In this document: positions 56,468 through 64,000 of the stretch, piece by piece
How the letters are laid out: each line of letters begins with the position of its first letter
Numbering within the stretch: position 1 is the first letter of the stretch
Source of the DNA: Vreelandella halophila
GTDB taxonomy: Bacteria > Pseudomonadota > Gammaproteobacteria > Pseudomonadales > Oleiphilaceae
DNA: 64,000 nt
Assembly (NCBI RefSeq): GCF_019903425.1
Contig: NZ_JACHUZ010000013.1
Span: 1,462,168-1,526,167 of the forward strand
Direction of reading: 5' to 3'
Position numbers and translations under genes: made by a program
The notes under the pieces: generated by a model
Told to the model about the DNA's origin: nothing
The model's input: only the letters and a program-made list of their open reading frames with translations
The model's database searches: none

Positions 56468-56703
56468 GTTTCAGGCCTTCCGAGTCTCTGTGTCACAGGA
56501 CCATGTGTTGCGTTTACCCCTGAAGCGATAGCCTTATTCCCTCTTTCTAGTAAGTCCACGCCCCCGTGATCTACCTCTTGGGTTGTCAGTTTCGGTTTTC
56601 CGAAGTTCCAGAGCTTGCTTGCTTCTAATCCCTGTGCATTATTGGGGGCAGATGAGCTGCCAACAGCTGCCCACTAACACTGTCTGCCACGGACCCCTCT
56701 GTA

Positions 56704-58728
56704 ATGAACCTCCTCAACCGCCTTTCCATGCGGGGCAAACTCCTTGCCCTGGTCTGTCCTGCGCTGGCTGTGATCCTTTGGTTTGCAGCACTCAATATCC
56801 AGGAAAGTTACAGCAGTTATCGTGATGCTCAGGCGTTGAGCAGCATGATTGAGCTTGTCCAGGCGGGCGCGCCTGTTGTTGAGCAGTTGCAGAGAGAGCG
56901 GGGGCGTTCAGCGGTAGTCTTCGCCGCAGGTGCGAATTCCGGGGAGGCAGTTGATGCGATGAAAGCCCAGCGCCGAAGAACGGATGAAGCAATCAAGAGC
57001 TATCAGGAGGCACTCCGTCAGCTGCGCGCTGTCTATGAATTTCCGGACCGGATCGGGGCCAGTATCAATCAGACCACACGTCGTCTGGATGGCCTTTCGC
57101 AGGAGCGAGCCTCCATTGATGCGCAGCGCATTACGGCCGGTGAATCAGCGCAAGCCTACACCGGCATCATCATGGGGTTGCTGGATGGTGTTGGGCGTAT
57201 TGTTCGACGCGCGACGGATCCGGGAATAACACGCTGGGTCTCTGCCTACTATCTAATGGCCAATGCGAGCGAGATGGCAGGTCGTGAGCGTGCGGCCGGG
57301 GCCAGCATGATCCGTTCAGGGGATTTCAAACAAACGGGGTTCGCACGTATTGCGGGTCTCCACGGGAAACAGGAGGCGCTTTTCCGGCAGGCAGGAGAGA
57401 GGCTTGGCAGTGACGAACGCAGTGCGCTTTCCGAGAAGCTGAACAACCCTGAAGAAGCTGCTATGGACGGGCTTCGGAACCAGCTCCTTAAGGGGGAAGC
57501 GGGTATTTCGAGCCTCAGTGCCGAGCAGTGGTTCCGTACCGCAACGCGGCGTATTGAGGCACTCAACGGCATTGGCGATGGCCTGTTGGAGAAGGTGGAC
57601 AGCCGCACCAGCTCCCTTCTTGGCAATGCCCGTGGTGCGCTTATCAGTACTTCATCGGTGACACTGGCGGCCATTGGTCTGGTTGTCCTGCTGTTTGTGG
57701 TGATCGCCCAGGGCATCAACCGTCAGGTGGGGCGTCTTGTCAATGGGCTGCGTTCTGCCATGGAACAGAAGGACCTGAGCACCCAGATCCCGGTGGAGAC
57801 GCAGGACGAGATAGGAACCATAAGTGCCACCATTAATGACCTTTTCGGGCGCTTCGGGGAGGCCCTGCGCCGGATCGACCAGGCCAGCGTACAGCTGGCG
57901 ACAGCCACGGAAGAGACCAGTTCAACGGCGGATCAGAATGCAACCCAGGTTAGGAATCAGCAGCAGAATATCGAACAGGTGGCGGCCTCGACAGAGGAGA
58001 TGTCCTCCACCTCGGAGGAGATTTCGCAGAACACTCAGCAAGTGGCGGATGCTGCCAACAATGCCACGGACAAGAGCCGGAGTGGAGAGCAGGCATTGCG
58101 CAGCAGTGTCGAGCGGATTACCAGCCTCGCCAGTTCTGTTGAGAACGTGAACACCGTGATTAATGAGCTGGAGCAGCGCAGCGGCTCCATTACCGAGATG
58201 ATTGAGGTGATACGGCAGGTGGCGGATCAAACCAATCTGCTGGCGCTCAATGCGGCCATTGAGGCGGCCCGGGCGGGCGAGCATGGGCGAGGGTTCGCAG
58301 TGGTGGCTGATGAGGTGCGGAATCTTGCGAAAAAGACGCAGGAGTCCACGACTGAGATCGAGAGCATCATCAGTGGTTTCCAGGAGATAACGGACAATGC
58401 GAGCCGGTCGGTGAAGGAGAGTCATGCGCTTGCCAACCAGACCCGTGAGCAGGCTGCCGACCTCGAGCAGACGCTGGCGGACATTCTCAGTGACGTGAAT
58501 CGCATCAACGATATGAGCACGCAGATCGCGACCGCCTCCGAGGAGCAGGTTACCGTGACCCGCGAGCTTGCGGGGAGTATGGAATCCATCAGTGAGTCAG
58601 CGATACAGACTCTGAACGGTTCCGAAGAGATATCCAGGGTTTCCTCGGAACAGGCCGAATTGGCTAGAGAGCTTCAGGATATGGCGAATGAGTTCAGGGT
58701 TCCAAAGCAGCCTGGAGAGGGTCACTGA
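56704..58728 (+). CDS. Methyl-accepting chemotaxis protein with NIT sensor domain
   Basis: Chemoreceptor of 674 residues. It has a first transmembrane helix (about 12-31), a periplasmic helical NIT domain (about 45-300, with [19 protein letters not shown] and [18 protein letters not shown]) and a second helix (about 313-335). A HAMP linker follows (to about 395), then the signalling domain with the hairpin tip [20 protein letters not shown] and [20 protein letters not shown] near 540. NIT domains of other proteins sense nitrate or nitrite, so that is a guess here. It is a single gene. Confidence 0.92.
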   Translation: MNLLNRLSMRGKLLALVCPALAVILWFAALNIQESYSSYRDAQALSSMIELVQAGAPVVEQLQRERGRSAVVFAAGANSGEAVDAMKAQRRRTDEAIKSYQEALRQLRAVYEFPDRIGASINQTTRRLDGLSQERASIDAQRITAGESAQAYTGIIMGLLDGVGRIVRRATDPGITRWVSAYYLMANASEMAGRERAAGASMIRSGDFKQTGFARIAGLHGKQEALFRQAGERLGSDERSALSEKLNNPEEAAMDGLRNQLLKGEAGISSLSAEQWFRTATRRIEALNGIGDGLLEKVDSRTSSLLGNARGALISTSSVTLAAIGLVVLLFVVIAQGINRQVGRLVNGLRSAMEQKDLSTQIPVETQDEIGTISATINDLFGRFGEALRRIDQASVQLATATEETSSTADQNATQVRNQQQNIEQVAASTEEMSSTSEEISQNTQQVADAANNATDKSRSGEQALRSSVERITSLASSVENVNTVINELEQRSGSITEMIEVIRQVADQTNLLALNAAIEAARAGEHGRGFAVVADEVRNLAKKTQESTTEIESIISGFQEITDNASRSVKESHALANQTREQAADLEQTLADILSDVNRINDMSTQIATASEEQVTVTRELAGSMESISESAIQTLNGSEEISRVSSEQAELARELQDMANEFRVPKQPGEGH

Positions 58729-58802
58729 TCATGACCTTTCGATGCTCGATCCACTCCAGCTGACTTGTGGCATCAAAAGCGTTAGCGGGGTTCATGGTCC
58801 CA

Positions 58803-59552
58803 TCATGGCGCTGGCGGGTGGATAGCATCGCGGATGCGGCGGATAGCGCCGATGGACTCCGGGTTGTCGCCATGGACGCAAAGGGTGTCGGCTTCCAGGA
58901 CCAGCGCTCCGCCGCCGCTGGTGGTGAGTGTCTCGCCCCGGGCGATCCGGCGCGCCTGTTCGATGATGGCTTCAGGTTTGCCGTGTACGGCACCCGGTTC
59001 TCTCCGGCTGAGCAGGTGGCCGTCATCGTCGTAGACGCGGTCGGCAAAGGCTTCCAGCCAGAGGGGGATGCCATGGGCAGCGGCCAGGGAGCGGACCGGA
59101 TGGTTGTCACGGGTGGACAGGACCATGAGCGCCAGCCCCGGGTCGAATGCTTTAACCGCGCGCATGACCGCGGCCAGGATGTCGTGGTTTTTCATCATGT
59201 CGTTGTAAAGTGCCCCGTGCGGTTTGACGTAACGCACATCCGTGCCGGCCGCACGGCAGAAGGCACTCAGGGCTCCGATCTGGTAGAGCACGAGGTTTTC
59301 GATCTCATCCGCTGAACAGGCCATGGAGCGCCGGCCGAACCCCATCAGGTCCGGGTAAGCGGGGTGGGCGCCGATGGTGACGCCATGGTTAACAGCCAGC
59401 TGAACGGTCCGCCGCATGTGGTCCTGGTCAGACGCATGGAAGCCGCAGGCCACGTTGGCCAGATCCACCATGGGCATGACGGACTCGTCCATGCCCATCG
59501 CCCAGGGACCAAAGCTTTCGCCCATGTCCGCATTCAGTCGCAGTCCTGTCAC
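58803..59552 (-). CDS. pxpA: 5-oxoprolinase subunit A PxpA (LamB/YcsF family)
   Basis: 249 residues with the family start [53 protein letters not shown] and [13 protein letters not shown]. Together with PxpB and PxpC it opens 5-oxoproline to glutamate at the cost of ATP. Neither partner is nearby, while in most bacteria the three genes are adjacent, so the partners must be elsewhere or this copy does something else. Confidence 0.9.
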   Translation of the reverse strand: MTGLRLNADMGESFGPWAMGMDESVMPMVDLANVACGFHASDQDHMRRTVQLAVNHGVTIGAHPAYPDLMGFGRRSMACSADEIENLVLYQIGALSAFCRAAGTDVRYVKPHGALYNDMMKNHDILAAVMRAVKAFDPGLALMVLSTRDNHPVRSLAAAHGIPLWLEAFADRVYDDDGHLLSRREPGAVHGKPEAIIEQARRIARGETLTTSGGGALVLEADTLCVHGDNPESIGAIRRIRDAIHPPAP

Positions 59553-59776
59553 GGTTGTTTTATTACCTCAGCGTTGGAGATCAGTGCGGCACACCTCAAG
59601 GATACTGCAATCGGAAGGGGGCGGGAAAAGTAAGGGCCCGACGCCATGGCAAACGCAATTGCTGAAGCCGTTAATGGTGGAGTGGTGGTCTGGGAGCTTG
59701 TCTCTTGAGAATTATCAGCTACAGATTATGGCGTGTACGATGATTCTCAACGAACAGAATCCTGGATAGCCAATCA

Positions 59777-61972
59777 ATGACCGTGCAGCAGCCGCTTTTC
59801 CAGACTCAGCAGAAAATCCAGGAAATGATTGCGGAGCACAGACCTCTGGACGAGGTCCTTACCGAGATTACGCGCTTTGCTGAGGAGATGCTGCCGGGCG
59901 CTCTGGTGTCGCTCATGTGCTATGACGGTGAGCGCGGCACCATCAGTCTCGTACCCAATGACCGTTTCTCCCTCCGTTTTACCGAAGCCATGAGTGACGT
60001 GCCCGTGGGTGCGGATGTGGGGGCCTGCGGTAGTGCCGCCTACCACCGTTCCACGATAGTGACTCCCGATATCCAGACGGATTTCCGTTGGGAGGGATAC
60101 CGTTCGGTTGCACTGGACGAGGGGCTGAGAGCTTGCTGGTCTGTGCCCATCCAGTCCTCGGAAGGCGATGTGCTTCTGGGGACTTTCGCCACCTATTATC
60201 ACGAGCCCACTAGCCCCTCAGAGGCGGATCTCTTCAATCTACAGCAGGCAGCCGCCCTGGCAGCGCTGGCCATTGTGAGGGAGCAGGATCTGCGCCGGTA
60301 CCGGGACCTGACGGCGCGCTATCAGTCCCTCTATGAACATCACCCGGATGGCGTCTATGAATTTGACCTTCAGGGCTATCTTCAGCGTGGTAACGAGGCC
60401 TTTGCGCGCATTATCGGCTACTCGCAGCAGCAGTACCAAGGGCATCATTTCAATGAGTTTGTGGCTCCTGAATTCCAGGAGTTGACCCTCAGAGCGTTTG
60501 AGCAGGCATGGGCCGGGGGACGGCTTACCTATGAAACGCGGGGTATTTTCCCCAGCGGTGAACCTTATGATCTGGAAGTGACCAACTTCCCTGTGATTGT
60601 GGATGGTGAGATTGTCGGCGTGTTCGGTATCTGTCGGGACATCACTGACCGCAAGGAGCAGGAACGCCAGATCGCCTATCATGCCACCTACGATGTCGTG
60701 ACTGGATTGTTCAACCGGGTGGCCTTTGAGGAATGGCTGCTGGGCGCTCTGCGCGGGGCTCGGAAGAACGGGGCGCTGGTTGCCGTGATGTATCTGGACC
60801 TGGACGGTTTCAAGCCGATCAATGAAGGCTTTGGTCACCGAATGGGCAACACGCTGTTGCAGGGCGTTGCAGAACGTCTCCAGGAGCTGATTGATACTGA
60901 CACTGTTCTCTCGCGGCTTGTGGCGGATGAATTTGTTCTGCTGCTGCCGGATGCTGGCAGTACCGGGCAGGTGGAGCGGCTGGCTTCCGAGATTCTTGAG
61001 GCTCTCAGCCGACCCTTCGAGGTGGAGGGAAGAGCGCTGCATCTGAGTGCGAGCGCTGGGCTTGCTCTGGATGATGGGAGAGCACAGGCGCCGATTCTGA
61101 TCCAGCATGCCGACATCGCCATGGAGGCGGCCAAGAGCCGGGGGATGAACACCTGGCACTGGTACGAGGATGAGCGCCGCCCGGCTACCCAGGATGAAAT
61201 TCTGCTGCGTCATGATCTACGGCTGGCCCTGGACCGGAACGAACTGGAACTGCACTATCAGCCACTGGTTGATGCTGTAACCGGTGAATGGCACGGGGTG
61301 GAGGCACTGGTACGGTGGCATCATCCGGAACGGGGCATGATCTCTCCCAGTGTCTTCATTCCGTTGGCTGAGCAGACCGGGCAGATCATCGAGGTTGGTC
61401 GTTGGGTGCTCAGGCGTGCCTGCGAGGACGGAATTAAGCGCTGGCGGGAGGGCTACAGGGTTGTGCCTGCATCGGTGAACATTTCCACCATGCAGTTCCG
61501 CCGCCGCAATTTTGTGGAAGAAGTCGAAGGTATTCTGGCGGAAACCGGCCTGCCTGGCCATCTGCTGGAGCTGGAAGTGACCGAGGGCGTATTGATGGAG
61601 GATGCCCGCGAGACCATCGAGCTGATGAAGCAGCTCAAGGCGCTGGGCGTCAGTGTCTCCATCGACGACTTCGGAACCGGCTACTCCAGCCTGCGTTACC
61701 TTCGGGATCTGCCTGCCAGCAAGGTCAAGCTCGATATTTCCTTCATCCGCGATATCCTCACCAATCCCGACAACATGGCGATCGTCCAGGGCATCATCAC
61801 CATGGCCCACCACATGGGGCTGAAGGTGGTGGCAGAGGGGATTGAGACCGAGCAACAGCGTGACGACCTCATCGCCCGTGGATGCGATCTTCTTCAGGGA
61901 TTCCTGTTCTCCAGGGCTCTGCCCCTTGCTGAAATGGATTTTCTGCCCGACCGGTTTCCTGATCGCAGCTGA
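59777..61972 (+). CDS. GAF-PAS-GGDEF-EAL protein, probable c-di-GMP phosphodiesterase
   Basis: 731 residues: GAF (about 20-170), PAS with PAC tail (about 185-300), GGDEF (about 303-465) and EAL (about 475-725). The GGDEF loop reads RLVADEFVLLLP near 381, so both Gly are lost and synthesis is unlikely. The EAL domain keeps EALVRW, NIS, ELEVTEGVL, DDFGTGYSSLRYL, VKLDISF, VAEGIETEQQ and LQGFLFS, the full metal and catalytic set, so hydrolysis of c-di-GMP is expected. No transmembrane segment is seen. Confidence 0.93.
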   Translation: MTVQQPLFQTQQKIQEMIAEHRPLDEVLTEITRFAEEMLPGALVSLMCYDGERGTISLVPNDRFSLRFTEAMSDVPVGADVGACGSAAYHRSTIVTPDIQTDFRWEGYRSVALDEGLRACWSVPIQSSEGDVLLGTFATYYHEPTSPSEADLFNLQQAAALAALAIVREQDLRRYRDLTARYQSLYEHHPDGVYEFDLQGYLQRGNEAFARIIGYSQQQYQGHHFNEFVAPEFQELTLRAFEQAWAGGRLTYETRGIFPSGEPYDLEVTNFPVIVDGEIVGVFGICRDITDRKEQERQIAYHATYDVVTGLFNRVAFEEWLLGALRGARKNGALVAVMYLDLDGFKPINEGFGHRMGNTLLQGVAERLQELIDTDTVLSRLVADEFVLLLPDAGSTGQVERLASEILEALSRPFEVEGRALHLSASAGLALDDGRAQAPILIQHADIAMEAAKSRGMNTWHWYEDERRPATQDEILLRHDLRLALDRNELELHYQPLVDAVTGEWHGVEALVRWHHPERGMISPSVFIPLAEQTGQIIEVGRWVLRRACEDGIKRWREGYRVVPASVNISTMQFRRRNFVEEVEGILAETGLPGHLLELEVTEGVLMEDARETIELMKQLKALGVSVSIDDFGTGYSSLRYLRDLPASKVKLDISFIRDILTNPDNMAIVQGIITMAHHMGLKVVAEGIETEQQRDDLIARGCDLLQGFLFSRALPLAEMDFLPDRFPDRS

Positions 61973-62089
61973 AAAATGTGCATTTGCGATTTTGTAATCA
62001 TGCTACGTTACGTATTATCCACACTTTAATCGCTGTGTGGCTTGCGTACATTAAAGGGCATTGGTTTATCCGGGCTACTGGAGTGAACT

Positions 62090-63403
62090 ATGGAGCAGTC
62101 CCCGGCTTCTGGAGATCGGGTTTCCGCACTTGAAACCATTATTGATGTCGCTGAGCTTGGGACCTGGATCTGGAATGTGCAGACCGGGGAGACCGAGTTC
62201 AATGAGTATTGGGCCCGGATGCTGGGGTACACACTGGATGAGCTTGGGCCCACCTCCATTGAGACATGGCTGGATGTTCTCAATGACGAGGATCGTCCTG
62301 TGTCGGAACGGGCATTGAGTGCGCATTTCGAAGGGCGAGCCTCTGTCTATGACTGCGAAGTGCGTTTGTACCATCGGGATGGTCGCCTGATCTGGGTCCG
62401 GGATTTCGGCCGGGTGGTCAGCTGGACGTCGGATGGCCTGCCCGAGTGGGTGAGTGGGGCCCACCTCGACATCACCTCACACAAGGATCTGGAGCAGAGC
62501 CTGCGCGCCGAGTCGGAGGCCAACCGTGAGCTGGTCCAGACGCTCGAGAGAGCCCAGGAAATCGGCAATCTCGGATACTGGAAAGCCAACCCCGGGACAG
62601 GCTATCTGTACTGGTCGAAAAAAGTCTTCGAGATTTTCGGAGTTTGCAGCGAAACATTTGTGCCCTCTGTGGATGTGTTCAGGGCCTTTGTACATCCGGA
62701 CGATCTGGCACTTGTCGACGCCAGGGAAGCGCAGGCCAGGCAGGCCGGCCTGTTTGATGTGGAGCACCGCATTATTCGACCGGATGGCACAGTACGATGG
62801 GTCCAGGAGCGTGGGGATTACACGCCCCATGGTAATAACCAGCTTTTCATTGGCACCGTCAGGGATATTACCGAGCAGAAGGAACAGGAAGCCCGCCTGC
62901 GGGAATTGTCGTTGACAGACCCACTTACCCATATCCACAACCGCCGGGTATTCATGGAGAGGCTCACGGGGAGCTATGAGCTGTTTCACCGGCGGGGCAT
63001 TCCAACGGCCGTGATCATGCTGGATATTGATCACTTCAAAGCCGTCAACGACACCTATGGCCATGGTGTGGGCGATGCCGTGATCAAGCGCGTAGCACAA
63101 ACCCTGACCGATGGCGTGCGGGAGAGCGATGTGCCCTGTCGTATCGGGGGGGAGGAGTTCGGTCTGTTGTTGCCGGGAACCGAGATCGCTGAGGCGCGGG
63201 AGCTGGCTGAACGCCTGCGAAGTGAGATTGCGGAGCAGTCGTATGCTCTGGACCAGCGTGGGACTTTACGGATAACGCTGACTGTCGGGATCAGTGTGTT
63301 TCTCGAGCAGGATGAGCATCCCGAGCAGGCCTTGCAGCGAGCCGATGCGGCCCTCTACCAGGGCAAGGCGAATGGCCGTAACAGGGTTGTGGCGCGCACC
63401 TGA
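62090..63403 (+). CDS. PAS-PAS-GGDEF diguanylate cyclase
   Basis: 437 residues: two PAS/PAC domains (about 15-135 and 145-270) and a GGDEF domain (about 275-435). DPLTHIHNRRVFMER starts the cyclase, MLDIDHFKAVNDTYGHGVGD is the metal loop and the active site is intact as CRIGGEEFGLLLP near 352. It has no membrane segment, so it senses a cytoplasmic cue through PAS. It lies 117 bases after the EAL protein, so synthesis and breakdown genes sit together. Confidence 0.94.
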   Translation: MEQSPASGDRVSALETIIDVAELGTWIWNVQTGETEFNEYWARMLGYTLDELGPTSIETWLDVLNDEDRPVSERALSAHFEGRASVYDCEVRLYHRDGRLIWVRDFGRVVSWTSDGLPEWVSGAHLDITSHKDLEQSLRAESEANRELVQTLERAQEIGNLGYWKANPGTGYLYWSKKVFEIFGVCSETFVPSVDVFRAFVHPDDLALVDAREAQARQAGLFDVEHRIIRPDGTVRWVQERGDYTPHGNNQLFIGTVRDITEQKEQEARLRELSLTDPLTHIHNRRVFMERLTGSYELFHRRGIPTAVIMLDIDHFKAVNDTYGHGVGDAVIKRVAQTLTDGVRESDVPCRIGGEEFGLLLPGTEIAEARELAERLRSEIAEQSYALDQRGTLRITLTVGISVFLEQDEHPEQALQRADAALYQGKANGRNRVVART

Positions 63404-63503
63404 GCAGTCATGTCTTAGAGCAAAAACTCTAAACCTGATGGACAACCGGATGGACGATGGTGTATCACAGGCTGCAAGCAAAAGCCTGAATGGAGACCCA
63501 TCA

Positions 63504-64000
63504 CATGCGACGCTGGAACGGCTGGGGTGACGCCAGCTTCCACCTGCCACTGCCGCCGGTGGGGCAGGATTTTCTGAAAGCCCGTATTGGCACTGCCTCG
63601 CCACTGCCCGAAGCCACACTTGAACAGGTGTGCGCCCGGGTGCCTGAATCCCGCATTCCAGAATGCCAGGGTGTCTATACAGATGCCGAGACCCGCGTGC
63701 GCCACGCCCGGGGTCAGAGTCTGGCGGACTGGCTGGCCATGCGCGGCGGGGATTTTGGGGTATTTCCGGATGCCGTGGCGCTGCCCGAGCACAGCGAGGA
63801 GGTGACGGAGCTTCTGGAATGGGCGCGGGAACGGGATCTTGTGGTGATTCCCTACGGGGGTGGCACCAGCGTGGCCGGGCATATCAACCCCGCCGATTCC
63901 GGCAGGCCCATCCTCACACTCTCCCTGGAGCGCATGAACCGCCTCCTGGACCTGGACGCCGAGAGCCAGATCGCCACTTTCGGGGCCGGCACGCCAGGGC
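63504..64000 (+). CDS. FAD-linked oxidase, N-terminal part (3' cut by window)
   Basis: Open to the end of the window with 165 residues visible. It begins MRRWNGWGDASFHLPLP, as in FAD-binding oxidases of the alkyl-DHAP synthase/glycolate oxidase type found in Pseudomonas-like bacteria. DAVALPEHSEEVTELLEWA and VVIPYGGGTSVAGH (about 128-141) are the FAD-binding PCMH domain start. An ATG 15 bases earlier is an alternative start. The substrate-binding C-terminal part is missing. Confidence 0.85.

Overview
The window is a stretch of chromosome from a GC-rich gammaproteobacterium. The lipid A/Bam cluster, the rpsB-tsf-pyrH-frr-uppS-cdsA-dxr-rseP-bamA order, the pilBCD-coaE block, the long DapD, an MvaT-type H-NS analogue, DUF1302/DUF1329 proteins and Pseudomonas-type REP repeats point to a marine or halophilic relative of Pseudomonas, Marinobacter, Halomonas or Ectothiorhodospiraceae. 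The genus cannot be fixed from the sequence alone. There is no prophage, insertion sequence, CRISPR array or rRNA operon; nearly all of it is core genome.

Layout. 0-3.6 kb: histidine genes hisG(end)-hisD-hisC followed by a Nif3-like gene. 3.6-6.5 kb: yhcB, zapE and a thiolase. 6.7-10 kb: a DUF1302/DUF1329 envelope pair. 10-14.9 kb (minus): a YihG-type acyltransferase, a Bax-like glucosaminidase, a large unrecognised lipoprotein and a YfaZ-type outer membrane protein. 14.9-22.2 kb (minus): a tightly overlapping series pilB-pilC-pilD-coaE-lrgA-lrgB-barrel protein-trmO. 22.4-24.8 kb: pilA with a sigma-54 promoter, a serine hydrolase in lower-GC DNA, and an MvaT-family silencer. 25-28 kb: an AlgA/XanB-type bifunctional sugar enzyme, a protein that looks like a ClpB first ATPase domain with its catalytic motifs lost, and a membrane-anchored cold-shock-domain protein. 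28-34.1 kb (minus): glnD-dapC-dapD-dapE. 34.2-35 kb: map, divergent from 35.3-49.9 kb, the rpsB to rnhB translation, isoprenoid, outer membrane and lipid A supercluster. 49.9-53.7 kb: a TraB-family membrane protein, an alcohol dehydrogenase and a CaiB-type CoA transferase, with REP repeats between them. 53.7-64 kb: an AraC regulator, three cyclic-di-GMP proteins, initiator tRNA-Met, a NIT-domain chemoreceptor, a lone PxpA and the start of an FAD-linked oxidase.

How parts fit together. pilB, pilC, pilD and pilA supply the motor, platform, peptidase and subunit of a type IV pilus, with pilA under sigma-54 control. frr, uppS, cdsA, dxr, rseP, bamA, skp, lpxD, fabZ, lpxA and lpxB link translation to isoprenoid carrier, phospholipid, outer membrane protein and lipid A synthesis. 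The last 10 kb is signalling: c-di-GMP turnover and chemotaxis.

The points most worth following up are the degenerate ClpB-like protein, the REP doublet read through in frame inside pilD, the attachment of lrgAB and a barrel protein to the pilBCD operon, the hairpin covering the bax ribosome binding site, and a gene-free region ending in an orphan terminator upstream of the initiator tRNA.
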